This document shows, one piece after another, positions 20,107 to 31,128 of a stretch of 64,000 nucleotides of DNA; the first letter of the stretch is position 1; the number at the start of each line of letters is the position of its first letter. The translations under genes and the position numbers were made by a program. Source of the DNA: Epithemia pelagica. Its lineage: Eukaryota > Bacillariophyta > Bacillariophyceae > Surirellales > Surirellaceae. The notes below the pieces were generated by a model that had not been told where the DNA came from, ran no database searches, and saw only the letters and a program-made list of their open reading frames with translations. The stretch is taken from positions 2,790,001 through 2,854,000 of the forward strand of contig OX337229.1 in the NCBI GenBank assembly GCA_946965045.2. Reading direction: 5' to 3'.

Positions 20107-23100
20107 TCAGCTACTTCTGACTCGTTTCGGCGACGGTCCATCTTCGTCTTCTGTTTCTTCTCCTTCGCCACCACCATTCGTGGCATCCGAAGAAGATATA
20201 CGAGCCAAGGGACTTCCACTATCAGTACAAGTAGGTGAGGACGCGACTCCTGCTTCTTTCCTTTTTTGCTCTTCGTTGTACAAGATTTCATCTGCGGCAG
20301 CATAGGGCTCCCAGCCATCGGGACGATCTTCCGGACGAAGATGCTTGTAAAACGCCGGACGTAAAAAGATCATAAATCGAGAAACCTTGTGGTCAGGCGT
20401 CGGCACGCATTTCGGTCGGGTCTTCACTGTAATTTCTGCCAACTTCATTGTAACTTGGCGGTTTGATATGGTAGGGTTCTCTTCAATGAACTTGTTGATC
20501 AGGCTTTGACGTTCGCATGTGCCATAAGCCGTGATTCGACGGCAAAACTCAGGGAATAACTCATCGGGGATTGACATGCGCTTGTTCCCTTGTGACGTAA
20601 CACGAACTTTCAGTTGCCCATCGGATTTGACCATCATGAGCTTCTTCTTCCGTTTCGAGGCGGAGGAAATAGCGGTGCTGCTGGATTTCGTGACAGCGGG
20701 CGCTTTTGGTTTTGCTTTCGGACTAGCTGTGCTTGTTTCATACTTGCGCTTTTTCGATGGTTTCTTTTTCTCATCTTTCTTCGCGGAAGAAGTTCCAACA
20801 GTCTTTCCAGCATCTTTCAACAAGCGATTGCGCACCGTTAAGCGCATCAAACATAGTTTAGTGTTGGACGTCGTGCAGTTTACGCATTGCCCACAGATAG
20901 GAACTTTAAGAACTTCCTTGTTAATACGAGCTTCAAGTTCGATTCCTTGCTTGATTTCATCGGCCACTTCTTTGTCTTTCGTCGCGGTTGCGCCGGTCGC
21001 GGGCCTCAGGCCGATACAGCTGTAGTTCACGTACTGTGCTCCATCATGAATCGTTTTCTTTGTCTCTTCAGCTACTTTCAGTGCTCTCTGCGTTTGGACC
21101 TCAATCTCCCGAAGCCGATATACAGCAGCTTCCTGTTCCTTCAATCGTTCGGCAAATGAAGTCCTAGATTCCGTCGACAATCCACTTAGATTTTGCGGTT
21201 CTTTCCCATCCAACAATAGCTCCTGGAATCGCTTCTCCCAGTTGTCCACTTCCATGACCGAGTCAAGTGTCTTTTGTGCAGTCACAACGGCGGGGGGTCT
21301 CTTATTCTTGATCGCCTTTTCGCGCGCTTCGAGTTCACGTTCCATCTGGCGCATTCTGTAGTCAACACGCTTCGCTATTGACGCAACACTCATGCCTTGA
21401 ACTGAATGTTGAAACTTTAATCGAGAATCCGTCCGGATCTCTTCTCTTACTAAATCCCAATTCCCGTATCCATGCTTCTCAACAGCACACAGCAGGGCGC
21501 GATCTTGTTCTTGTGCAAAATGGGTGGTTCCCTTGTTTGCGAATGTCATTTCATCCCGGGGCGAATCAAATTTTTGAATAAACTGTGAAAGCAAGGCACT
21601 AAGTTTTTTCTGTTTCGCAATTTTCTTTTCGCCTCGTTCAATTGTCCCGCTGACACGTTCCCATTCTTTTTTCAGCTCTGTTGGACCATACTTCCAAAAT
21701 GCTTGGCTGTAAGGCACAATCAACTCTTCTGGCATATCCAGTTCTGCCGCAATGCTCGAGTAATCATCACGGCCAAACTTCGCACACGCCTTCACGAAGT
21801 TGAAGTACTGAGTACGGGTCCAGTCGCCGAAACCTTCCGCAATCAATTCTGCTTTTTCCTGGCCAAGTTCTGCCGGGAGTAACGATCTATTTGCTTCCAT
21901 GTGTTCACGGGGTGGTAATTGACCGGCTTCACGCATTGCCGCGTAGGTTTCGAACTCCAGTTTGTCCAGTTCCAAGAGTCTCTCACGATTGTAGAATTGA
22001 TGGTCTTCCATCTGTGGGATGCGAAGGCATTTTGGGAGCTTGATTCGCCGATTATTGACAACCATGGACTTCTTTGGGGCTATAATGGGATTGTAGCTGG
22101 TGGGTGGAGGACGACGCTCCCGCTTGCCCACCGAATTCGCCGCCAACATCCGAAGATGGTCCCGAAGATCCTTGTCACTGTAATCGACACCTTCAAAAGT
22201 TTGAGCAGAGATACCCCCGTCCAGCCGAAAGTCAAGAAGATCTCCTTTGTCTTTCTCTTGGATCTTCTGTGCCAATTCCTTGGTTTTCGCCTCGCCACGT
22301 GCCAAAATCACATCAATATCTTCATCCGTAATTGTCGATTCTTCCGACCGAAATACAGTATCAGCTCCAAACCGAACAGCAGCCATGATCTCTTCCTTGG
22401 ACACTTTATCCTTGTCCTTGAGTCGGCCCTGTTGAACAACCATGGCATCCAATTTGAGCTTCTGTTGAGCGCGCTCGACTATTTTCTCTTCGACTGTGTT
22501 CTCTGAAACAAGGCGGAACACTTGTACCTACAAGAGTTAAAGAGTGAGATGTACAAAGTATCTGTTGTTCGAAACCATCATGACATGAAATGAACTCACT
22601 GGTCTCTTTTGGCCTAAGCGATGACAACGGTCTTGGGCCTGTAGATCCTGTTGGGGATTCCAATCACTGTCATACAAAATACAGGTATCGGCTGTTTGCA
22701 AGTTGATCCCCAGACCACCAGCACGAGTTGAAAGGATGAAACAAAAAATATCACTACCTGGTTTGTTGAACGCTTCAATTGAGGCTTCGCGGTCATCGTA
22801 CGTTGTATTCCCATCAATCCGGCAGTATTTGTAGCCCCGCATGACCATGAAATCCTCCAGAATGTCAAGTACACGCGTCATCTGGGTAAAAATCAACACA
22901 CGATGCCCCTTCTCATTCAGGCGCTTTAAGAGCTTGTCTACCATGGACAACTTTCCACAGTTCTCGACTAAATGCTCACCCAAAGGATCCAACGTCCGAT
23001 CTTCGACACCTTCAAATAGATAGGGGTGTCCACAACATTTGCGCAGTTGCATTACAATGTTCAATACAGCGGTCCGATTTTTCCCTGCCGCTTTGCCAGT

Positions 23101-25110
23101 GATGCTATCAAGATCACGCAGCAAAAGTTGTTTATAAAGCTTCTTCTGCATCGAGCTAACCTAATGGTTAGATCATCATTATATTGAACCACAACAAGCA
23201 TTCAAGAGATTCCTCGCGTACCTCATTCCCACCATTAGAATAGTTTCAGTTTTGGGTGGCAAGCCTTTTGCCACGTCAGCCTTCAATCGTCGGAGCATGA
23301 AGGGCCGTAAAACTTTGTGCAACTGAGAGATCATAGTTTTCTTCGCCTCTTCATCGTCTACTTCCAAGTCGAACCATTCATCGAATTGTTCCGACGACGA
23401 AAATATATCAGGCTGTAAGAGTGAAGTTACGAGGTGAGTGTGTGGGTAAAGCGACGAAACAAGCACCATTCACCGATGACCGATAAACTTACAAGCAGAT
23501 AATTTAATAAAGCCCAGAGTTCGTGGAGGTTGTTTTGCAACGGCGTCCCAGTCAACAGTAACCGATTCGACGTACGAAACGAGCGGACTGTCTTGCTAAA
23601 CATGCTGGCATCGTTCTTTAATCGATGAGCTTCGTCAATAACAAGATATTTCCAGGCAAATTTCTGAAGGGTTCGCCGTTCTGTATTGGCAACTTCATAC
23701 GTGGTCACGCAGACATCAAACTGACGGGGATTGTCGCTGTTGTCATCCACCAGTTCACCCTTTTCATTTGTTATTTGTTTGTCCGGGCGGCGGCCATCAT
23801 GGGCTGCAGCTTCGTTCGTAAAAAGATTCTCAACCATGCTTTCGCGATCTTCCCGACTTCCATGAAACTTAAGAACTCGTAAAGAGGGACACCATCTGGC
23901 CAATTCAGCCATCCAGTTCGAAAGCGTCGACTTCGGAACACAGACAAGGTGAGGTCCTTGGCTGTTCCGATATTCATAGTGGTAGGCCATGATGGCAATG
24001 GACTGAACAGTTTTCCCCTGATGAGATGGAATAAAACACGTAAGTTGATAAGTTGCACTTCCTTTTCTATGCGGCCACAATTACGGTTGATACACTTACT
24101 AGTCCCATTTCATCTAAAACGAATCCAAATCACCTGGTTTGAGAAAACAAAATATCGTATACAGAAATTGAGAAAATGCACCTACCTGCCAAGATTCCAT
24201 TCAATCCCTTTTCGGATAAGTGAATCATCCAATTGAGGGCTTCAAGCTGATAAGGCTTCAACGATCCGAATTTGATGCAGGATGGCTGTTGCGTAAGAAA
24301 AACATGTTCCTCGTTCTCCATTTCTTCTTCGTCTTCACCTTCTCCGTTCTCGCCATCACCTTTGTCATTTTGATGATGGGCCCGAGATTTTCCCGGTGAT
24401 TCTTTCTTCCCACCAGCTTGCTGTTTGTGCTGCCCCGGTCCTTGCAATTTGGCAAAAATGCTGGATTGTTTCAGCAAGTACTCGAGTCGTTGATTGGCTT
24501 TCTTTGCTTCTTCTCTATCTAATTTTCGATGTTGTTTAGCCAAGGCTTGCTCTTCTTGCATTCTCTTACGTTTGCGCTCTTCACCCTCCTTTCTCGTTCT
24601 TTCCTTTTCACGTTGTCGCTCCTCGAGTTCTTCTTGATCCATCTCCGATAATCTTTGTTGTCGGCGGCGTTCCTTGGCCTCCTCTCGGGCTGCACGTTCC
24701 CCCTCAATTCGTTGCCTTGCCCCACGTGAACTGGTTGCTTCACCTTCTTGAACCGTCAATGCCTGTCTGCGCTCTTCTACAATTGCCAAGGCCTTCGCAT
24801 CCGCCTCCAACGATTCCCGATTGAAGCGCTCCTTGTCTTGTGCTTCCTTCATTAAATACTTCTGGCGATCTGCATCCGAAAGAGCCCTCCATCGGCTAGC
24901 CAACTGCGACAAAGGACAAGCAATGAATCACCTGTGAGCGGAGAAAGGTTTCTTCCGGATCTGCTCTTCCCCTTGTTCATCGTAAGTACCTACCTCTGTC
25001 ATGGCATCTCCCATGCTTGCGCCTTGCCCAAGCTCAGCGCGGACCTTGGATAGATGATCCGACTGATAATACAAAAAGGCCGTTCTAGCCTTTTTCACTT
25101 GAGGCGCCAT
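20107..25110 (-). CDS. ISWI-type chromatin remodelling ATPase with N-terminal HMG box
   Basis: Seven exons (minus strand): 25110-24994, 24903-24186, 24113-24100, 24017-23493, 23412-23222, 23155-22600 and 22527-20107. They join in frame to 1513 residues. Residues 1-65 form an HMG-box-like domain (Ala-Phe-Leu-Tyr-Tyr, later Leu-Ala-Ser-Arg-Trp-Arg-Ala-Leu-Ser), followed by a charged coiled coil. The SNF2 ATPase has Asp-Glu-Met-Gly-Leu-Gly-Lys-Thr (about 279-286) and Ile-Asp-Glu-Ala-His. The helicase C-lobe ends in Gln-Ala-Gln-Asp-Arg-Cys-His-Arg-Leu-Gly-Gln. SANT (about 940) and SLIDE (about 1050) domains mark ISWI, the DNA-sliding remodellers of nucleosome arrays. The C-terminal extension has a Cys cluster (Cys-Gly-Gln-Cys-Val-Asn-Cys) and a basic Ser/Lys region. 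Exon 3 is only 14 nt. Confidence 0.93.
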
Positions 25111-26324
25111 GGTGAAATTAAAATGAAAGCTGTTCAATACGAACAAAGTTGATCAACGAGCGAGAGATATTCCAATGAATAGTATTTTGTTGTTGGGCGA
25201 GAACGGTTCAGCGTTGCCGGTGTACTGCTGTTCGGCGTAGTGTGGTGCCGTTGGTGCCGCAGGTTCGTTCAACTCAAATAGCGGAATCGTATTTTTTTGA
25301 ACTTGGCCTACCTTGGGCAACCGAGTCGTACCTCTATACGGCGTGTTGTTCTTGCTATGGCCTACGGTCCGATTTGCATGAATCAACCTGAAGGTTGGAG
25401 TGACAAGCGTTGTGGGATTCAACCTGAATGAGCTCGAAGCGACGTTTGCCCCAGTGCGAATATAGCGGTTGGATAAAAACCACAAACAGCTACAATGCTT
25501 GTTGGTGCTTCTTGCGATCCGACCTCTTCTACGCGGTAAGATATGCCGACAAAAGCGCGGTCAATAGCAAATACTAATGGAAGAATGACAGTGAGAGACA
25601 AAATCAAAGGTGGAAAGAAACCGAGTCACAACAGCGAGTAGTGCAACTGCAGGTCTGTGGAGCATTGTGACACAACCACACAGCAAAACATTCGCTGCTG
25701 GGTTTCTTCGGCTGGGGAACGAACACACAAAAGCAAATTCAGAAGCTAACGACCTATTTCGACAAATGCGCAATCCAAAAGGCACGAGATGAAAGCTGGG
25801 TTTCGCCCTCACAAACTCAATACGGTCAGTCAAAACGTCGTACGACGGACAGAGATATGCAGACTCAACACAACTAGGCGTGACCATGGTACAGAGCAAA
25901 CGTTGAATAATGCAAGAGTTTGTCTGGGAACGCTTTTGTGAATGTCAGTGTCAGGGGGCAATCTTTCACGGAAAGCGACTCCCGAAATGTGTCCTGCGTT
26001 CAAACATAACGGTGGTCATATATCATTACGAGACTCAACCGCTCGGGATATAAGGATGGCGCGCGCGGGCAACAAAAAACCCTATTGTCTAACGCGTCGA
26101 AAGAAACAACGATGGGGGGGACACAAAGTGCTGCACCTATACCAATGTCTATGTCCGTTGCATCAAACACATGACCCACCAGATTCTCTTCTCGTGGGAA
26201 TGCGGAAGACCTCTGTCCATTTCAGTCATAACTCGATCACAACTACTTCCCGTTGTATGCCAAATGCCAAAGCATCTCAGAATTTTGAAGATTGCTGACT
26301 GAGTTCAATATCTGTAGTGTGTTC
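25111..26324. other. Divergent promoter region, possible small gene on minus strand
   Basis: This separates the divergent ISWI and K+ channel genes. A 110-codon minus-strand frame at 25153-25485 begins with an Arg/Ser/Thr-rich, acid-poor stretch like a mitochondrial presequence, but I recognise no domain. It would end only 42 nt before the ISWI start codon, so it may be chance. The rest shows no RNA gene or repeat. Confidence 0.35.
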
Positions 26325-28477
26325 ATGAGTATGATGAAATCGGACAATCGCAACCAGGATCTGACCATGGTGGCAGAATCAACAGAGTCATCATCCACCA
26401 ACATCCCAAAAACAAGCTTCATACACGGAACTACAGCGATGGAAGATGACGAGAGTGTTCATCGAGAAGACTTTGAGGATGAAACTGCTATGCCACAGGA
26501 AGGTGACCACCACCACAAGGGGGTTGCTTCACAGACTCCTCCCCGAAAATTCAAAGCCAGGTACGAAGCACAACAACCTCCTCCGAGCGAAATGTCAGAA
26601 GCCGATGTGGGAATTTTCCAACGCCTCGACGCGGAGTATGATCGAGCCATGGAAGAGCGGGAGGTTTCCTATTCCGCTCGGTACCAAAGTGTTCGACAAT
26701 CTGCTTGCTTTGCAGTTGGCTTCATGGCCATCTATATGATACTCGGCACGATTTACTTCATGAAACAAGCCGACTGGACTGTCGAAGAGTCTCTCTTTTT
26801 CGGAATCTACACCATCACCACAGTGGGATGTAAGTATGGTTTTCTCGTCTTCTTTTGAGTTTCAGTGTCGCCCGATCGAACTAAATAAATAATGGAACTC
26901 TCGATAGGGAGTCCCGGGACCCTCATGGTTATACCCAACACTCACACAATGGTTCTGTATGGTACTTGACAGATGGCAATCTCGATACTCCTGAGACTCC
27001 TGCGTTTCAACTATATACAATATTCTTCATTTTGATTGGAATGGCAACCTTGACAATCATGGTGGCTCAAGTCTATCAATGCATTGCACTCGAGGCAGGT
27101 CGCGCCCAGCATCATCGAGATCAGTCAGAAATGCTGCGGCGGGGAGTCGACCTGACAGCACAGACCAATAAAAACAGTGGACGTGGGGGAGGCTTCAATC
27201 AATCTGTCAATTTGCATACCAACGTGCCCATGGTGGAACGAGTCACTAGTACCTATGAACGTACCAAGACTTTTCTGGTGCACAACGAGATTGGCCGTGC
27301 AATCTCGGTGGTTCTTCCCTTTGTTGGACTCGTTTCGTTGGGTGCTGCGGTTGTGGGATCACTCGAAGGTTGGACCATTGTGGAGTCACTGTACTTTGCT
27401 GTTGTTTCAATGACTACTGTTGGTTTTGGAGATTATGTTCCCACCGAACGCTCGAGTCGTCTCTTTTGTATTTTGTGGCTCCCGTTTTCAATCGGATTTA
27501 TGTCCTTGTACCTGGGTAACATTGCTGCATTCTACATTCGACTCTCTGACCGAAACATTGCTCGGATCGAAAGTAAGCTGAGACGAAAGGTTGATGGATT
27601 GAAGCAGCGATCTGAACTTGAAAGGGAGGCAGCCCGGAAACGGGCGCTTCGGGGACAAGAATCCTCTCAGGGATCCGCAGCTCCACTTGAAGGGAGTCCG
27701 CATAGTGATAGCCGTCGGCAAGATGATTTTCACTCTATCCCTTCTGGTGAACGTTCTGAAAGCACGTCAGAACGGAAAGTTTCTGGCCATCACGAAAGGC
27801 GAACTCGTGTTATGCAGAATCACTTGGGGGAACAGAAGAAGTCAGCAGATGAAACCACAGGGGCAACCATGACTACGATGAATGATGTCTTACGCACCGT
27901 TCACGAGGGAATCAATTCCTCGGACCATTCGTTCAAAGGAGGGCCTGAATCTGAGTTCCTTTCATTCCGTTCAAGCAAACTTGTCACGAGTAACTCGCTC
28001 GCTGGTGGAGGATCAGTTCGCAAGCCCTCGTTTGCTCTACGCGCTCTAGTACTAGAGAGGCTCTCTGAAATCATCGCAGCCGAAGTTGCTGGATACCAGA
28101 ATGATGTGTCGATTAAGGACTCAACCTTGACTGTGACCATTGGAACACTAAAAAGCACAACCGAGAAATGGCTGATCCCTCGCAGGGCACGTCGTGCATT
28201 TCGTGCCGTAGCATTTGAATCACTCTACTTTGTTGGCGAGCATGGCTTGATCACACGGGGGGCGAGTGCCCTTTTTGACTTGAATCCTTTTGAATTTCAT
28301 GGTTTGTTTGCCCCTCTTCTGGCTGCCTTTGGGGATGCCGAAACTATGGAAGGATGGCTAGCAAGCACTGAGATTCTAGCGGAATACGATCTTCATAAGC
28401 CAAATTCGGCAATTGTAGATGTGGCTATTTACCCTCCGAAAGACGAAGCCGAGTCTCAGGACAAGTCGATCGTATAA
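26325..28477 (+). CDS. Two-pore-domain potassium channel
   Basis: Two exons: 26325-26829 and 26973-28477, giving 669 residues. The 143-nt intron (GTAAGT...GACAG) interrupts the first selectivity filter; splicing joins Thr-Thr-Val-Gly to Tyr-Gly-Asn, giving TVGYG at residues 166-170. The second pore has Thr-Thr-Val-Gly-Phe-Gly-Asp near residue 318. Four membrane segments flank the pores: TM1 around 123-145, TM2 just after pore 1, TM3 before and TM4 after pore 2. The N-terminus is acidic and His-containing. The 300-residue C-terminal tail is charged and has no EF-hand or cyclic-nucleotide domain that I can see. The layout fits TPK/K2P channels setting K+ leak across the plasma membrane or vacuole; location is unknown. 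The start ATG was chosen as the first in frame. Confidence 0.88.
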
Positions 28478-28851
28478 CAGACAAACTAATACTACATGAC
28501 CACCTACCTGGTCTCGTACTCCTAGGAATACGTAGACGGTAGGCTTCCTTCCCGGGTTCTGCACATACCGCGCGAAACTTGCTTCCAAGCACGGAATCAA
28601 TCCCTAGCGTTCAGAACCTGCGAAACCAGAAACATTCGATATACTGACGGCAGAATGCAACAAGCTACTTTTTTAGGAGTAGTTGGCGATTTGCCGGCAC
28701 ACCCCCACACCCACACGCAGACTCTCATCTCTCTCATACAACACACAAATTTTCAGAAGGTAGGCTGCTGTTTGTTGTCAGTCTCATGTGTTGATGGATG
28801 CCGGTTGGAAATAGAGAGGATTGCATAACCTTTCTAAGCTACAGAGATATC
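28478..28851. other. Intergenic, no supported feature
   Basis: A short spacer between co-directional genes contains a CA/CCCACA-rich patch near 28700-28740. Nothing else stands out. Confidence 0.5.
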
Positions 28852-29571
28852 ATGGCCCCCAAGGAAATGTTCATTGTTCAAAAGTGCTGGTTCGATGGGC
28901 CGAATGTTCAACCTCCTCAGGACTACCGTGCTCTCTTCTCAGATCGCACCCAAGCAGAGGAAGTCGCATCCCGGTCTGCTTACATGCATGCAGAACACTG
29001 TCAAGCTGTCGTACGCACTATTCTCCTTGGCAATGTATATGCTTTCTCAGCTGGAGGTGATCTGTTCTGGATCCGTTCTGTGGCTGTGGATGTTGGAAGT
29101 AACAACATCAACACCGGGAATTCATTATCGTGTAATGGGGCTCATGCAATCTCTAATAGAGGGGTGATTGGCGGAACGGGAAACCTTAACAGCCGAAGGG
29201 GATCGGAAGTTCAATCAGGGGTTGTTTTTGTGGGTCCCGACAGTCATTCTCTGGCTCTTCAGGTATTGATGCGTGGTGGGGCTCCCGCGAATAGCGAAAT
29301 CACGTACATGCCGTTTGGGCCTTTGTCGAATCTTCTGGACGGTTGGTCTGTTGGCAGCATGAAAAAAGATCGTACATCATTGGATCTAGAAGAATCGTTG
29401 AAGAAGCGATCGGCGATGCAGGCATCGAATGTGGTCTTACACAATGAGGCTCTTGCGGAATGTTCCGACTTTCGACCTTTGAAGCGACACTGCCTCAAGG
29501 CTGACACTCAATACATGTTCGCTCATCCGCGTTCTGTTGAGCAGATCGATGCAGTCATGCACAGTTCCTAG
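28852..29571 (+). CDS. Unknown protein, 239 residues
   Basis: The single-exon frame starts at the ATG at 28852 (context ATCATGG); 18 more codons are open upstream, with an earlier ATG at 28798. The first 80 residues look ordered (Phe-Ile-Val-Gln-Lys-Cys-Trp-Phe-Asp-Gly, later Phe-Trp-Ile-Arg). An Asn/Gly/Ser-rich linker follows, and the C-terminus is charged and contains Asp-Phe-Arg-Pro-Leu-Lys-Arg-His-Cys. There is no signal peptide or membrane segment. A 63-codon frame just downstream (29601-29792) ends in a similar Arg-Pro-Phe-Lys-Arg-Arg motif and may be a partial duplicate. I do not recognise the family. Confidence 0.55.
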   Translation: MAPKEMFIVQKCWFDGPNVQPPQDYRALFSDRTQAEEVASRSAYMHAEHCQAVVRTILLGNVYAFSAGGDLFWIRSVAVDVGSNNINTGNSLSCNGAHAISNRGVIGGTGNLNSRRGSEVQSGVVFVGPDSHSLALQVLMRGGAPANSEITYMPFGPLSNLLDGWSVGSMKKDRTSLDLEESLKKRSAMQASNVVLHNEALAECSDFRPLKRHCLKADTQYMFAHPRSVEQIDAVMHSS

Positions 29572-29600
29572 GGAAGGAAGGAAGCATACGCTCGTCTGCT

Positions 29601-29792
29601 ATGGGGAAACAATCATTTTCTGAGGTTGCTGTTCCAACAAGCACCAACAACATCAACTATTCCTTCAGAAACCTGTATGAGAACCTTGGACTGCTGGCCG
29701 TACAGTCCGTTCATACCGGCGTGAGTTACGAGATCTATACGTCATCGGAAATTCAAAGGGTACGGCCCTTCAAGCGGAGACGTTTCATGTAA
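29601..29792 (+). CDS. Small frame, possible partial duplicate of the upstream gene
   Basis: This 63-codon frame from ATG 29601 ends in Arg-Val-Arg-Pro-Phe-Lys-Arg-Arg-Arg-Phe-Met. It echoes the Arg-Pro-Leu-Lys-Arg-His near the end of the preceding protein, and lies 29 bases downstream of it. The evidence is weak; it could be a gene remnant or chance. Confidence 0.25.
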   Translation: MGKQSFSEVAVPTSTNNINYSFRNLYENLGLLAVQSVHTGVSYEIYTSSEIQRVRPFKRRRFM

Positions 29793-31128
29793 ATATACGC
29801 AGGATGGAACTAGTATCGGGATCCGCTAAATCTAGGCATCTATGCTGGACAGCCATTGTATTCCTTCCTCTTGTGCTGAGCTAAGTCTTGCTTTCTTGTC
29901 TTCTTCATCGTAATCATAATTCGTTCACACTCCTGGTATGTATATCCTGGTGCAACGAGCACTGATTCTCCTCCATTGTTTCCGAAGCATCAATGATCAC
30001 TTGTTGGAAAATTCATGGCAAACACGTTCAAATTGTTGCATGAAAACCTCATCCAGTCCTTATGGAAAGATGCGCCTCTGTGGTGATAGCCGCATAAATT
30101 GAATGCTCACTTCTCTTCTTCCAGATCTAGAGCTCGAGAAAGAGGACATTCAATATTCAATATCCGTACGAGTACGAGTACGAGTAGGTATTTCTCGTAG
30201 TTGTTTAAGGTCGTGGTGGAAGGTGGGAAAATCGCAAATCCATCGAGCAGGGGGGGGCGGGGTACTATAGAAAAAAGAGAGTTTGCGGGATTTGGAGCAA
30301 CTACCCTTGAACTGCCGCCACATTGCATGCGTAGCGGTTTTTAAGAAAATAGAATTCATTTCGTCAGGCTAAATTCTTCGAAGAAGAAAAGAAGGGGGGG
30401 CCGTTCCTACCGGGACAAATTCTAGAGGAATATCGGCCAAAAAAGGTTTGAATTGGCGTTTTTTTTTCTTGTATGGATGTCAGTGGGAAAACGGGGGGTC
30501 TTCTGTAGGACAGTGCTAAAAAGTGTACATTTTTCAAAAATATTTTTAAAACGCGTCGGATTTTGCCGGGACTTCCCTGGATTTTAAAATAAGGGATTAG
30601 CCGGCTCTTTACTATTGCTGGCGTCTTGTCAACGTTGAATCCGCGGGAATCTCATAGTTGTGTGATTGTACGGGAACTAACGACCGCTCAGAAAAATGTT
30701 GGAATCAGGAAATATGGGAGAAATCAGCCAAAATAATGGCAGACGAACGATATCGAAGAGTGGGCAAAAATATACTCTGGCGGTAGCCCCTGTTACATCC
30801 CCTGTGCTATGTTGTATTGTATGTAGGCGAACGACGAACAACGGAGAGACCGCCACTACCCCAATCATATTGTAGCCGGACGCGAGACATACGCACAGAC
30901 CTGCAGGGTCTGGCGAGAGGCGATTGGCGATGCGGGGGTTTTGGTTGGGGGACATTGGGGCCCAAGAGAGTTTCGCCATTCCAGTAGACGACATTTTGAG
31001 TTATTTCAATGATTCGTCCCACTCAGACTCAGGTCGTCGTCGATATCGCACATGGTGAATGGTGAATCCTTGTATAGACCCCGACAGGTTGAGTGATCCT
31101 CGTAGAAGGCTTAAGCGGAACTGGTGGC
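29793..31128. other. Intergenic with simple repeats
   Basis: This is AT-rich DNA with homopolymer runs. A TACGAG tandem patch lies at 30166-30187. A G-rich run is at 30249-30260, and an eight-T run occurs near 30460. No convincing frame is present; 31000-31128 is presumably the leader and promoter of the next gene. Confidence 0.5.

Noticed and set aside
26860-26960. Extra microexon in the K+ channel between 26829 and 26973
   Set aside because: The direct junction already gives TVGYG in frame; tested middle exons break the frame or add stops.
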